Positions 41,601-49,807 of a stretch of DNA of 64,000 nt are shown piece after piece (positions within the stretch are counted from its first letter, which is position 1; the number at the start of each line of letters is the position of its first letter). A model generated the notes under the pieces. It saw nothing but the letters and a program-made list of their open reading frames with translations. It had not been told where the DNA came from and did no database searches. The stretch lies in contig NZ_BDBE01000034.1 of the NCBI RefSeq assembly GCF_001612825.1, forward strand, positions 1 to 64,000. The letters are read 5' to 3'. Origin of the DNA: Nocardia caishijiensis NBRC 108228 (GTDB taxonomy: Bacteria > Actinomycetota > Actinomycetes > Mycobacteriales > Mycobacteriaceae). Made by a program: the position numbers and the translations under genes.

Positions 41601-42391
41601 TCTTCGTAGGCGGCGTGGAACTGGCCGAAGCTCATCTCCTCGGTGCCCTTGATGGCAGCGACGACCAGCGTGCGGTTGCCGTCCTTGCCCGCGAGGTCGA
41701 TGGCCAGGCCGAGGTTGGTGTGGGCGGGGGTGACCGCGTTCGGCTTGCCGTCGACCTCGGCGAAGTGCCGGTTCAGGTTCGGGAACGCCTTGACCGCCTG
41801 CACGATCGCGTAGCCGAGCAGGTGGGTGAAGGAGATCTTGCCGCCGCGGGTGCGCGCCAGGTGGTTGTTGATCACGAGGCGGTTGTCGATCATCAGCTTG
41901 GCCGGGATCGCGCGCACCGACGTGGCGGTGGGGATGGTCAGCGAGGCCGACATGTTCTTGGCGATGGCCGCGGCGGGACCACGCAGCACCTTCGACTCGC
42001 CGCTGCCGGTGCTCGGCTTGGCGGGCGCGGTGGCGGGGGCGTTGGACACCGGGGCGGGCGTGGTCTGCGGCGCGCGCACGTTCTCCCGCTTCGGGGTCGG
42101 AGCCGGAGCTTTCGCCGGGGCAGGGGCCGGGGCGGGCGCGGGAGTCGGCTTGGGCGCGGTCGCGACGGCGGTCTTGGGGGCCTGCGGCGCGGCCTTCGGT
42201 GCCTGCTGCGGCGCGGCCTGCGCGGTGGCGGCGGCAGCCTGCTCGTTACCGGAGTCGGTCGCCTCCGGGGTGTAGTCCGCGAGGAACTCGTGCCAACTCG
42301 CGTCGACCGAGGACGGGTCCTGTTTGAACTTCTGATACATCTCGTCGACTAGCCACTGGTTCTGTCCGAACTGGGAAGTTGAGCTGCTCAC
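38627..42391 (-). CDS. kgd: multifunctional 2-oxoglutarate dehydrogenase/decarboxylase (E2-E1 fusion)
   Basis: A 1,254-residue thiamine-diphosphate enzyme of the TCA cycle. It starts SSSTSQFGQNQWLVDEMYQK, followed by an Ala/Pro-rich linker (60-115), a 2-oxo acid dehydrogenase acyltransferase domain without lipoyl arm (about 115-340), and the E1 domains (from 380). This layout is typical of corynebacteria, mycobacteria and nocardiae, where the enzyme works with lipoylated E2 and Lpd and is inhibited by GarA. The GTG at 42391 matches the start of homologues; an ATG 18 nt upstream is the alternative. Confidence 0.96.
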   Translation of the reverse strand: MSSSTSQFGQNQWLVDEMYQKFKQDPSSVDASWHEFLADYTPEATDSGNEQAAAATAQAAPQQAPKAAPQAPKTAVATAPKPTPAPAPAPAPAKAPAPTPKRENVRAPQTTPAPVSNAPATAPAKPSTGSGESKVLRGPAAAIAKNMSASLTIPTATSVRAIPAKLMIDNRLVINNHLARTRGGKISFTHLLGYAIVQAVKAFPNLNRHFAEVDGKPNAVTPAHTNLGLAIDLAGKDGNRTLVVAAIKGTEEMSFGQFHAAYEDIVRRAREGKLGAEDFSGVTISLTNPGTIGTVHSVPRLMPGQGAIIGAGAMEYPAEFQGMSDERLAEIGVGKLMTLTSTYDHRIIQGAESGDFLRTIHNLLISDEFYDEIFHGLGVPYEPVRWRKDISERGVDKSARVLELIAAYRNRGHLMADTDPLRLVKDKFRSHPDLDVTEHGLTLWDLDRTFNVAGFHGQERMKLRDVLSILRDAYCRHVGVEYTHILETDQLKWIQERVEQKHVKPTVAQQKYILNRLNAAEAFETFLQTKYVGQKRFSLEGAEAVIPMMDATIDQCAEHSLDEVVIGMPHRGRLNVLANIVGKPYSKIFTEFEGNMNPAATHGSGDVKYHLGAHGQYLQMFGDNEIEVSLTANPSHLEAVDPVLEGLVRAKQDLLNKGDGPEGFSVMPLMLHGDAAFAGQGVVAETLNLSGLRGYRVGGTIHIVVNNQIGFTTAPENSRSTEYSTDIAKFIGAPIFHVNGDDPEACDWVARLAVDFRQKFRKDVVIDLVCYRRRGHNEGDDPSMTQPEMYDVIDTKRSVRKAYTESLIGRGDISMKEAEDALRDYQGQLERVFNEVRELEKYVPEPSESVEDDQKVPATVQTAVDKSVLQRIGDAFLNTPDGFNVHPRVKPVLEKRREMAYEGKVDWAFAELLAFGSLIDQGHDVRLTGQDSRRGTFTQRHSVIIDRINAQEYTPLHNIGSENPGWFAVHDSALSEFAAVGFEYGYSLGNPNALVLWEAQFGDFVNGAQSIIDEFISSGEAKWGQLSDVVLLLPHGHEGQGPDHTSGRIERFLQLCAEGSMTVAVPSTPANYFHLLRRHALDGIRRPLIVFTPKSMLRNKAVVSDIKDFTESKFRSVFDEPTYESGVGDTAKVKRILLTSGKLYYELAAEKAKHKREDVAIVRVEQLYPIPTYRLNEALAKYPNATDIAWVQEEPANQGAWPFFGLNLPEVLPDRLGKLRRISRRAMSAPSSGSSKVHAVEQAEIIAEAFEPTA

Positions 42392-42514
42392 AGCTGGTGT
42401 TCGCCTCATTTCGTTCTTCGCGCTGCGACGTTTGTGACGTGCCCGGCAGGGGTATCAGCGGATGGCTGCCGATGCGCCCTCACCGAGCATATGCCCCGTG
42501 GCATGTCGGCGTAG

Positions 42515-45500
42515 CTAGTGGCCCGAGACTATTCGCTCCGCCCGCGCGCCCGCCGACCAGAGTCGCGCGTAACTCCCGCCGAGGGCGAGCAGTTCCCGGT
42601 GGCTACCGAATTCGACGATACGTCCCTGCTCGACCACGCCGATGAGGTCGGCGCGGGCCGCGGTGGCCAGCCGGTGGGCGACCACGACGGTGGTCCGGCC
42701 TCGGGCCAGCGAACGACTCGCTACCAGCACCGATGCCTCGGTCTCCGGGTCGAGGGTCGAGGTGGCCTCGTCGAGCAGCAGCAGGTCGGGGTCGACCAGT
42801 TCGGCGCGGGCGAGGGCGACGAGTTGACGTTGGCCCGCCGATAACCCGCGCCCTCTTTCACCGACCGGTTGGTTCATTTTTCGGGGTAATCCCGCGATCA
42901 TTTCCGCCGCACCGACGGCGCTCGCTGCCTGTGCGATGTCCACCGATGTGGCGAAAGGTTGTCCGAATGCAATGTTGCTCGCGACGTCACCGCTGAACAA
43001 GTGAGCTTCCTGGGGCACAATTCCCAATCGCGAGCGGTACTCGGTGAGCACAAATTTACGTAAATCGACGCCGTCGACCCGAATCTCGCCTGCCGAAGGC
43101 TCACCGGGCAGGTCGTAGAGCCGGGCGAGCAGTTTCACGATCGTCGATTTGCCCGCGCCCGTCGGGCCGACGAGGGCGAGGGTCCGCCCGGCCGGAAGCG
43201 TGAAGGACACGCCGTCCAACGCCGGGAAGTTCGCTCCCGGATAGCGGAAGTGGACGTCGTCGAAAACGACCTCGCCGCGCAACCGGTCGATGCGCACCGC
43301 GTCGGGCGGGTCGGCCGCGATCGACGACGGCGTGCGCAGCAGATCGCCGATACGACGCAGCCCGACCCTGGCCTGCTGGTAGCCGTCGAACACCTGGGAC
43401 AGCTCTTGGATCGGGCTGAACAACAGACCGAGATAGAGAACGAAGGCGACGAGCGTGCCGGTGCTCGTCCGCCCGTCGGCCACCGCGTTCGCGCCGAGGT
43501 ACACGACGACGGCCAGCGCGAGGTCGGCCCAGGCCAGGCCGAAGGAGAAGTAGCAGGCGATCGCGCGCTGGGCGCGGATGCGGGCCTCGCGGTAGCGGTT
43601 CGAGTACTCGCCGAAACGGCGCGCGGCCACCGGCTCGTTGCGCGCGGCCTGCACCGCACGCAGGCCCGCGATGTTCTCCTGGAAGTCGGCGTTCACGGCG
43701 GAGACCCGTTCCCGCGAGACGGTGTAGGCGGTGGTGGAGACCCGCCGGAACAGCAGGGTCGCCAGGAGCATGGGCGGCACGGTGGCGAGCACGACGAGGG
43801 CGAGTCCCGCGTCGATGACGACCAGGCCGACGGCCACGCCGACCAGGGTGATGACCGCGACCAGACCGGTGGCGACACCGGTCTGTAGGAACGTCGACAG
43901 TGCGTCGACGTCGGTGGTCATCCTCGTCATGATCCGGCCGGACAGTTCGCGTTCGTAGAAGTCGAGGCCGAGTCGCTGCAACTGGGCGTAGCTGCGCACC
44001 CGCAGGCCGAACAGCACCCGTTCACCGGTGCGGGCGGTGAGCACGGTGACGGCGGCGCCGACGGCGAGGCTCGCCAGGACGAGCCCGATCCCGACCACCG
44101 CCGTCACCGCGAGCGCCGAACTCTGTCCACCGGTGACCCCGGTGTCGATGGCGTAGCGGACCAGAGGCGGGAAGGCGATGCCGATCACGGCGTCGGCGAT
44201 CAACAGCAATACGACCAGCGTCACCAGGCCACGGACCGGGCTCAACAGGGCACGCAGACCGAAATCGGGTTGCGGGGCGCGTAGGTCGCCGGGCAGGTCG
44301 GGTTGTTCGGTCGCCGGGGGAAGGGCATCGACCGCCGCGCGCAGTTCCGGGGTCTCGCTGAGGTCGGCTGCGGCCATTGCGCGCGGCCGGTCAGCGATCG
44401 TCGGCCGCTTGTCCGTGCGGACCGTCGGCACGACCGACCCGGTGGGTGCGGGGAGACGGATGACCCGGTCGGCCTGGGCCAGGGTCGACTCGCGGTGGGC
44501 CAGGATCAGGGTGGTTCGCCCGCCCGGGTCGGGCAGGCGGCGGAAGATCTCCGCCTCGGTGACGGCGTCGACGGCGGAGGTGGCGTCGTCGAGGACGAGC
44601 ACGCGCGGCCGGGTGAGCAGGGCGCGGGCCAGCGCGATGCGCTGACGTTGCCCGCCCGAAAGAGTGAGACCGCGTTCGCCGATGACGGTGTCGTACCCGT
44701 CGGGCAGTTCGGCGATGAACTCGTCGGCCACGGCCGCGGTGGCCGCGGCTCGGATCTCGGCATCGGTGGCCTCCGGGCGGCCGAGCGCGATATTGGCGGC
44801 GATGGTGTCGGAGAACAGGAACGGGTCGTCGAAGACCACGCCGAGCGCACCGCGCAGATCTTCGGCGCGCAGATCGGTCAGGTCGACCCGGGTGCCGTCG
44901 GTGCCGGTGAGGCGGATGGTTCCCGAGTCGGGTGCGTAGAAGCGGGGCAGCAGCAGCGACAGCGTCGACTTGCCCGACCCGGCGGGGCCGATGATCGCGA
45001 CGGTCTCACCCGGCCGAACCGTGAGGTCGAGGTCCGACAGCACCGGCTCGCCCCGGGTGAAACCGAAACCGACACGCTCGAATTCGATGCCGAGCGGGCC
45101 GGGTGGCAGCTCGGCGGGTTCGGCGGGGTCGACGAGGACCGGAGCCGCGTCGATCACCTGGAACACGCGGTCGGCGGCGGACTTGGTGAGCTGACTCATG
45201 ATGACCGTCGAGGTGATCGTGCGCGCCGACGTGGTCATCGTGGCGAGGTAGGCGGTGAAGGCGAGGAAGGTGCCGATCCCGATCGCGCCGTGCGCGGCGA
45301 GTACGCCGCCGACGATGATGACCGCCACCAGCCCCGCCTGCGGCAGTGCCGACACCACGGGCGCGAAGCGGGCATTGATCCGCGCGGCGCGCAACCGTTC
45401 GGCGTAGAGGGTGCGGCCGTGCTCCTCTAGCCGGTCGACCATTCGGGCCTCCTGCCCGAACCCCTTCACCACGCGCACGCCGGTGACCGTCTGTTCCACG

Positions 45501-46129
45501 TGTTCGGCCAGCTCGGCGGCCCGCTGCTGCGCCGACCAGGTCGCCGCGTACAGCCGCGGCCGCAGCCGCAGCACCACCACCGCCATCAGCGGCGCGACGA
45601 GCAGCGCGGCCAGGGCCAGCGGCGGGCTCAGCCACACCATGACCACCGCGGACAGCACGAACTGCAGTACCGCGAGACCCGACCACGGCACCATCGACAG
45701 CAGGCCCTGTACCAGCTGCAGATCGGTGATCGACCGCGACACCACCTGCCCGGTGCGGATCGCGTCCTGGCCCGCGCCGTCGAGTCGCTGCAACGCCGCG
45801 AGCAACGAGACCCGCAGGCTGTGTTGCACCTCCAACGACAGTCGACCGGCCCACAACCGACGCGCGAAGCTGACGGCGAACCGGCACACCGCGAGGACGA
45901 CGAGCAGGGCGGCGGCGCGGCCGATGACCGAGGTGTCGCCCGCTTCGGCGGCGTCGACGGCGCGTTTGGTCGCCAGCGGTGCCGCGATCGAGACGGCCGC
46001 GCCCGCCAGCACCGCCGCACCGATGACGGCGAGCAGGCGCGGATGCTCCAGGCACAGCCGCCACAGCCTGCGGATCCAGCCGGGCCGGTCGACCTCGGCC
46101 CGCTGCGTCACCACAGCAGACGGCGTCAT
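42515..46129 (-). CDS. fused two-half ABC multidrug exporter (Rv0194-like)
   Basis: A 1,204-residue protein with the order TMD-NBD-TMD-NBD, a complete ABC exporter in one chain. NBD1 has GPAGSGKST, LSGGQRQRIALARAL and VLVLDDATSAVD; NBD2 has GPTGAGKST, LSAGQRQLVALARA and LLLLDEATSTLD. NBD1 thus has Asp where the catalytic Glu should be, and NBD2 a slightly altered signature, the asymmetry of heterodimeric exporters with one active ATP site. Start: ATG at 46129, 17 nt after the permease stop. It is the last gene of a five-gene operon. Confidence 0.92.
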   Translation of the reverse strand: MTPSAVVTQRAEVDRPGWIRRLWRLCLEHPRLLAVIGAAVLAGAAVSIAAPLATKRAVDAAEAGDTSVIGRAAALLVVLAVCRFAVSFARRLWAGRLSLEVQHSLRVSLLAALQRLDGAGQDAIRTGQVVSRSITDLQLVQGLLSMVPWSGLAVLQFVLSAVVMVWLSPPLALAALLVAPLMAVVVLRLRPRLYAATWSAQQRAAELAEHVEQTVTGVRVVKGFGQEARMVDRLEEHGRTLYAERLRAARINARFAPVVSALPQAGLVAVIIVGGVLAAHGAIGIGTFLAFTAYLATMTTSARTITSTVIMSQLTKSAADRVFQVIDAAPVLVDPAEPAELPPGPLGIEFERVGFGFTRGEPVLSDLDLTVRPGETVAIIGPAGSGKSTLSLLLPRFYAPDSGTIRLTGTDGTRVDLTDLRAEDLRGALGVVFDDPFLFSDTIAANIALGRPEATDAEIRAAATAAVADEFIAELPDGYDTVIGERGLTLSGGQRQRIALARALLTRPRVLVLDDATSAVDAVTEAEIFRRLPDPGGRTTLILAHRESTLAQADRVIRLPAPTGSVVPTVRTDKRPTIADRPRAMAAADLSETPELRAAVDALPPATEQPDLPGDLRAPQPDFGLRALLSPVRGLVTLVVLLLIADAVIGIAFPPLVRYAIDTGVTGGQSSALAVTAVVGIGLVLASLAVGAAVTVLTARTGERVLFGLRVRSYAQLQRLGLDFYERELSGRIMTRMTTDVDALSTFLQTGVATGLVAVITLVGVAVGLVVIDAGLALVVLATVPPMLLATLLFRRVSTTAYTVSRERVSAVNADFQENIAGLRAVQAARNEPVAARRFGEYSNRYREARIRAQRAIACYFSFGLAWADLALAVVVYLGANAVADGRTSTGTLVAFVLYLGLLFSPIQELSQVFDGYQQARVGLRRIGDLLRTPSSIAADPPDAVRIDRLRGEVVFDDVHFRYPGANFPALDGVSFTLPAGRTLALVGPTGAGKSTIVKLLARLYDLPGEPSAGEIRVDGVDLRKFVLTEYRSRLGIVPQEAHLFSGDVASNIAFGQPFATSVDIAQAASAVGAAEMIAGLPRKMNQPVGERGRGLSAGQRQLVALARAELVDPDLLLLDEATSTLDPETEASVLVASRSLARGRTTVVVAHRLATAARADLIGVVEQGRIVEFGSHRELLALGGSYARLWSAGARAERIVSGH

Positions 46130-46146
46130 CGCGGCGGGCTCGGGCA

Positions 46147-46929
46147 CTACAGGTCGCGGTTGCGCAGGTCCCACCACCCGGCGGCGCCGACGGCGATGGT
46201 CCACAGGAGCAGGACGACCAGGGCGGCCGGGGTCGGCGCGAAGATCTCGGCGTCGTCGAACGACCCGGCGCTCACCCCGGCCACGGTCGACGACACCGGC
46301 AGCACGGCCGTGAGCCCACCGGCCCCGAAACCCTTGGCCACCAACCAGATCAGCGGCTCGAGCACGAAGGCCCAGCCGAGTACCAGCCACACCGCCGCAC
46401 CGGTGGTGCGCAGCAGCAGTCCGATGCCCGCACCGAGCACCGCCCAGCACAGCGCGACGAGCAGCCCGGCGCCGAGCACTTCCAGCAGCGGCCAGCCGAA
46501 CTCGAACTTGCCACGCCCGGCGGCCACGAGTACGAGCATCGACGCCACTTCGGCGAGGACCGCGACTACCAGCGAAATCCCCGCCACCGCCGCGTATTTC
46601 GCGATGACCAGCCGGTCGCGATCCGGGGCGAACACGGCGGTGAGGGCCATGGTCTTGCGCTTGTACTCGCCACCGGTCGCGCCGATACCGAGCAGCGCCG
46701 CGACCACGAACACCGCGACGAGTGCCAGGAACAGGCCGATGGTCGCGGCGCCGGTCACGGGCTGCCCGGTCGGGTCGTAGCGGCCCGACATCAGTGCGGT
46801 GATCAGGGTCGCGACCAGCGCCACCGCGAACGGCCCGGCGAGTAACAACCGATTGGGCCGCAGCGTGAACACCTTGCGTGTCTCGGCGTCGACTCCGGGG
46901 AGCAGATCCTCGGGCAGCACGGTGGTCAT
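46147..46929 (-). CDS. ABC-2 type permease
   Basis: A 260-residue integral membrane protein with six helices and the ABC-2 pattern EYKRKTMALTAVFAPDRDRLVIAKY split after the second helix. It begins with an ATG that overlaps the stop of the preceding 59-residue ORF. With the ATPase encoded two genes upstream it should form one transporter. Such permeases in actinobacteria export drugs, lipids or peptides; nothing here gives the substrate. Confidence 0.88.
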   Translation of the reverse strand: MTTVLPEDLLPGVDAETRKVFTLRPNRLLLAGPFAVALVATLITALMSGRYDPTGQPVTGAATIGLFLALVAVFVVAALLGIGATGGEYKRKTMALTAVFAPDRDRLVIAKYAAVAGISLVVAVLAEVASMLVLVAAGRGKFEFGWPLLEVLGAGLLVALCWAVLGAGIGLLLRTTGAAVWLVLGWAFVLEPLIWLVAKGFGAGGLTAVLPVSSTVAGVSAGSFDDAEIFAPTPAALVVLLLWTIAVGAAGWWDLRNRDL

Positions 46930-47105
46930 CGGGTCATCCCCTCCGAAGTCGGGGCCGAGGCGGAATCGAAAGTCCGCACCGGCTCGGGCGTCACGCGGAA
47001 CCGCTTCTCACCCTGGGCATCCTGGGCCGGGTCGCCACAGGTCGATCGCGTGGTCGACGGTGCGGCGCGCCGCGGTGGCTCTCGGTCTTCGCGCGTCGAG
47101 ATCAT
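46926..47105 (-). CDS. 59-residue small protein between ABC ATPase and permease
   Basis: The frame begins with an ATG that overlaps the ATPase stop (ATGA) and ends with a TGA that overlaps the permease ATG (ATGA). The peptide is hydrophilic, Arg/Pro/Thr-rich, has no membrane helix and no recognised family. Exact overlap at both ends argues that it is translated. It may be a subunit, or only a relay keeping ribosomes moving to the permease gene. Confidence 0.6.
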   Translation of the reverse strand: MISTREDREPPRRAAPSTTRSTCGDPAQDAQGEKRFRVTPEPVRTFDSASAPTSEGMTR

Positions 47106-48064
47106 CGCGACATCCCGAACGACGGTGGGGCCGGGGCGAAAGCGGGGCTCGCCGGGGCCGGTATCCGGTGCTGATGCCTGCGCGGTTTGGTGAGCGAGGC
47201 CAGCACCCGGTCGGGATGGATGGGGTCGGCGACGATGCTGCCGATCCGCACCTCGGCCGCCTCGGCGATCGAACGAATGGTCGCCTCGTCGGCCTCGGCG
47301 ACGGCCAGGCGGCCGTCGGGACGCATCACCGCGTCGGTGAAGCCACGCGTCGCCAGGGCTGTGGCCAGGGCGATCGAAGGGGAGGAGGCGATGACGAGCC
47401 GGTCGGGGTGGCCGCGTCGCAGTTTGGCCGGGGTGCCCTGCCAGACCACGGCACCCTCGCTCAGCACCACCAGATGATCGGCCGCCGACACCACGTCGGC
47501 CAGGCTGCCCGCGCTCACCAGCACGGTGCCGCCTCGGCCGACATGGCCGCGCAGCATCTGCTGCAACCAGCCGCGTTCCAAGCCGTCGGCGTCGGCGAAC
47601 AGATCGTCGAGGACGAGCAGCGGGGGATCGGCGAGCAGTGCCGTCGCCAGGGCGAGCCGGGTCTGCTGGCCCGGATTCAGCTGGGCCACCACGGTATCGG
47701 CGAGGGGGCCAAGGCCCGTCGTCGTCAGCACGGCCTCGACTTGCCGCCCGCCGACCCCGGCGACCGGGGCGTAACACGACAGTTGATCGCGCACGGTGCG
47801 CGCCGGATGCAGTCCGCGCGGCAGCAGCACCGCGCCGACGGCGGACGGCCCGCGCCCCACCGTCACCTCCACCCGGCCGGTGCTCGGCCGCTGTAGACCG
47901 AGCACCATCCGCAGCAGCGCCGTCTTGCCCGCGCCCGTCGGCCCGACCAGCGCGGTCACCGCGCCGGTCGGCACCGTGAAGTCGACGCCGTCGACGGCGC
48001 TGACCTGGTCGAACACCTTTCCGACGCCGCGCACCAGCACGGCATCGCCCCCGGCCTTCCTCAC
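47102..48064 (-). CDS. ABC transporter ATP-binding protein with degenerate signature
   Basis: A 320-residue ATPase: Walker A GPTGAGKTA is intact, Q-loop region is short, the signature is LNPGQQTRLALATAL rather than LSGGQ, and Walker B ends LLVLDDLFADAD without the usual DEP. The C-terminal 90 residues form an extra domain. The divergent signature suggests altered or regulatory ATP use. The GTG start overlaps the stop of the upstream EcsC-like gene. Confidence 0.85.
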   Translation of the reverse strand: MRKAGGDAVLVRGVGKVFDQVSAVDGVDFTVPTGAVTALVGPTGAGKTALLRMVLGLQRPSTGRVEVTVGRGPSAVGAVLLPRGLHPARTVRDQLSCYAPVAGVGGRQVEAVLTTTGLGPLADTVVAQLNPGQQTRLALATALLADPPLLVLDDLFADADGLERGWLQQMLRGHVGRGGTVLVSAGSLADVVSAADHLVVLSEGAVVWQGTPAKLRRGHPDRLVIASSPSIALATALATRGFTDAVMRPDGRLAVAEADEATIRSIAEAAEVRIGSIVADPIHPDRVLASLTKPRRHQHRIPAPASPAFAPAPPSFGMSR

Positions 48065-48780
48065 TGCTTACGCGCCGGGTCGGTACCGAGCGCGGGCAGC
48101 GGATCGGCGTCGATGACGTTGTGCAGCGGGGTGGGCCACAGCGCGGGCGCGGGACCGAAAGCCTTGTGCGAGTTCTCGATCGTCGCCTTGCCGAGCGCGC
48201 GATTGCCCGCACCGCCGATCGCGGCGCCGATACCGGCGGGCAGCACCTTGCCCGCCATCAGCGCGGCCCGCTTGGTGATGAAGCGTTTGATGAACTGCTG
48301 CAGCAGTTTGCTGTTGATCGCGCCCATGCCGGGCACCCGGCCCGCCAGCGTGCTCGCCCAGTTCTGCGACTGCGTGCGCAGACCCTTCTGCACGATGGCG
48401 ATGCCCGCGTCGCCGAGGACGACGGCGAGTACCAGCGCGCGCCGCGCCTCCTGGTCCTCGGGTTCGATGCCTTGCACAGCGGCCCTGGCCAGCGTGAACA
48501 GCGCCGAGGCCTCCATGAAGAACGCCGTCTCCGCCCCCACCGCGCCGAGCGCGGCCAGCGTGCCGATGCCGGGCACCGCCGCGGTCGCGCCCACCGCGGC
48601 ACCACTGCCGGTCACCGCGAGCAGGTACTGCTTCTCCAGCCGTTCGACGATCTGGGCCGGGCTCTCCCCGGGATGACGTTCCCGCAGGTACCGCACATAG
48701 CGCCGCACGGCAGGCGCCTGCAGCTTGGAACCGGTGTCGAGAACATCGACTACGGCCTTCTCGATCGCACTCTTGAACAC
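48061..48780 (-). CDS. EcsC-like alanine/glycine-rich protein
   Basis: A 239-residue protein with hydrophobic segments AVGATAAVPGIGTLAALGAVGAETAF and AALMAGKVLPAGIGAAIGGAGNRAL (each shown in part), the latter like the C-terminal part of EcsC family proteins. It would be membrane-associated. The start follows GAGGAGGACG. It is the first gene of the operon with the ABC ATPase (GTGA overlap). EcsC in Bacillus goes with an ABC transporter too, which supports the assignment, but sequence similarity here is partial. Confidence 0.6.
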   Translation of the reverse strand: MFKSAIEKAVVDVLDTGSKLQAPAVRRYVRYLRERHPGESPAQIVERLEKQYLLAVTGSGAAVGATAAVPGIGTLAALGAVGAETAFFMEASALFTLARAAVQGIEPEDQEARRALVLAVVLGDAGIAIVQKGLRTQSQNWASTLAGRVPGMGAINSKLLQQFIKRFITKRAALMAGKVLPAGIGAAIGGAGNRALGKATIENSHKAFGPAPALWPTPLHNVIDADPLPALGTDPARKQ

Positions 48781-48934
48781 GGCGTCGTCCTCCTCTTCGA
48801 CCGACGAGTCGAACTGTAGGGCACCTGGGTCCCCGACAGCCCATCATGCCAACGACTACCGACACCGCTGTGGTTCCGCGATGTGGGCGGGCTCTCCACC
48901 CCCGCGCCCCGCGCTCGGGTTCTACGCTGACCGG

Positions 48935-49729
48935 ATGAGTGAAACGAACCCGACCCGACTCACGCGCGAGTTCACCGACGCCGGTGCCGAGATCGCCACG
49001 ATCACCATCGATCATCCGCCGCTCAACCTCTTCGACCGGCCGCTGATCGACGCGCTGATCGCCGATGTCGCCGCGCTCACCGCGCGGCCGCCGCGCGCCG
49101 TGCTGGTGCGGGCCGAGGGCAAGGTGGTCTCCGGTGGCGTCGACGTGCACGTCTTCGAGGGGCGCAGCGCCGAGGAGGGCGCCCAGCTGTGGCGCGACCT
49201 GTTCGAGCAACTCATCCATCCGCTCGAGGCGCTGCCGTGCCCGGTGGTGTTCGCCGCGCACGGGCTCACCCTCACCGCCGCCTTCGAGATGTCGCTGGCC
49301 TGCGACATCATCCTCGCCGCGCCGAAGGCGAAGTTCGGGCTGGTGGAGACGGTGGTCGGGCTGACGCCGTCGATGGGTGGCCCGCAGCGACTGGCCGAAC
49401 GGGCCGGGTCGGGCCGGGCCCGCGAGTTCGTGATGACCGGCGACCTCTACGACGCCGCGACCATGGCCGACTGGGGTGTGGTCAATGCCGTCCACGACGA
49501 CGTCGACACCGCCGCCCGCGCCCTGGCGGCCCGCCTCGCCGACGGGCCGACCCGCGCGCACGCCGCGACCAAGCAGGTCATCGAGGCGTGGCGTTCCGGC
49601 GGTGTGGCACACGCGGATTCGGTGACCCCGGAGGTGTCGGGCGCCCTGTTCGACACCGCCGACCTGCGCGGCGCCGTGCGCAGTTTCCTCGATGTCGGCC
49701 CAGGTAAGGCGACCTACAAGGGCGAGTGA
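48935..49729 (+). CDS. enoyl-CoA hydratase/isomerase family protein
   Basis: A 264-residue crotonase-fold enzyme. ITIDHPPLNLFDRPL, the oxyanion regions KVVSGGVDVHVF and GLTLTAAFEMSLACDIILAA, and FGLVETVVGLTPSMGGPQRL are present; the position that is usually the first catalytic glutamate reads A-F-E-M and the second region E-T-V-V, so hydratase activity is plausible but not certain. TACGCT is six nucleotides before the ATG. Likely lipid or branched-acid degradation. Confidence 0.88.
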   Translation: MSETNPTRLTREFTDAGAEIATITIDHPPLNLFDRPLIDALIADVAALTARPPRAVLVRAEGKVVSGGVDVHVFEGRSAEEGAQLWRDLFEQLIHPLEALPCPVVFAAHGLTLTAAFEMSLACDIILAAPKAKFGLVETVVGLTPSMGGPQRLAERAGSGRAREFVMTGDLYDAATMADWGVVNAVHDDVDTAARALAARLADGPTRAHAATKQVIEAWRSGGVAHADSVTPEVSGALFDTADLRGAVRSFLDVGPGKATYKGE

Positions 49730-49740
49730 ACGCCGAGCGC

Positions 49741-49770
49741 CTGACAGCACTGTGATCCACGTCATATAGT
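49741..49770 (+). promoter_or_regulatory. promoter with Crp-like site before the adenylating-protein gene
   Basis: CTGACA (49741-49746), an 18-bp spacer and TATAGT (49765-49770) form a good sigma-A promoter. Between them TGTGA-tccacg-TCATA (49751-49766) matches the Crp consensus TGTGA-N6-TCACA at all but one position. A site inside the spacer would repress. Confidence 0.55.
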
Positions 49771-49807
49771 CGGAGATGCGACGCCGAGCGAGTACGTGGA
49801 GGTCTTG

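Noticed and set aside
38612..42352. A 1,246-codon open frame on the plus strand opposite kgd
   Set aside because: It mirrors kgd codon for codon, has low-complexity antisense composition (Val/Glu/Gly/His-rich), no start signal and no domain; kgd is unmistakable.
46130..46450. N-terminal extension of the fused ABC exporter into the permease gene
   Set aside because: The added residues are Arg/Gly-rich out-of-frame permease sequence; the ATG at 46129 begins a normal exporter N-terminus.
46926..47105. Reading the 59-codon ORF as a C-terminal extension of the ABC ATPase through a frameshift
   Set aside because: The ATPase ends at a normal stop with an ATGA junction, and no slippery sequence or domain in the ORF suggests fusion.
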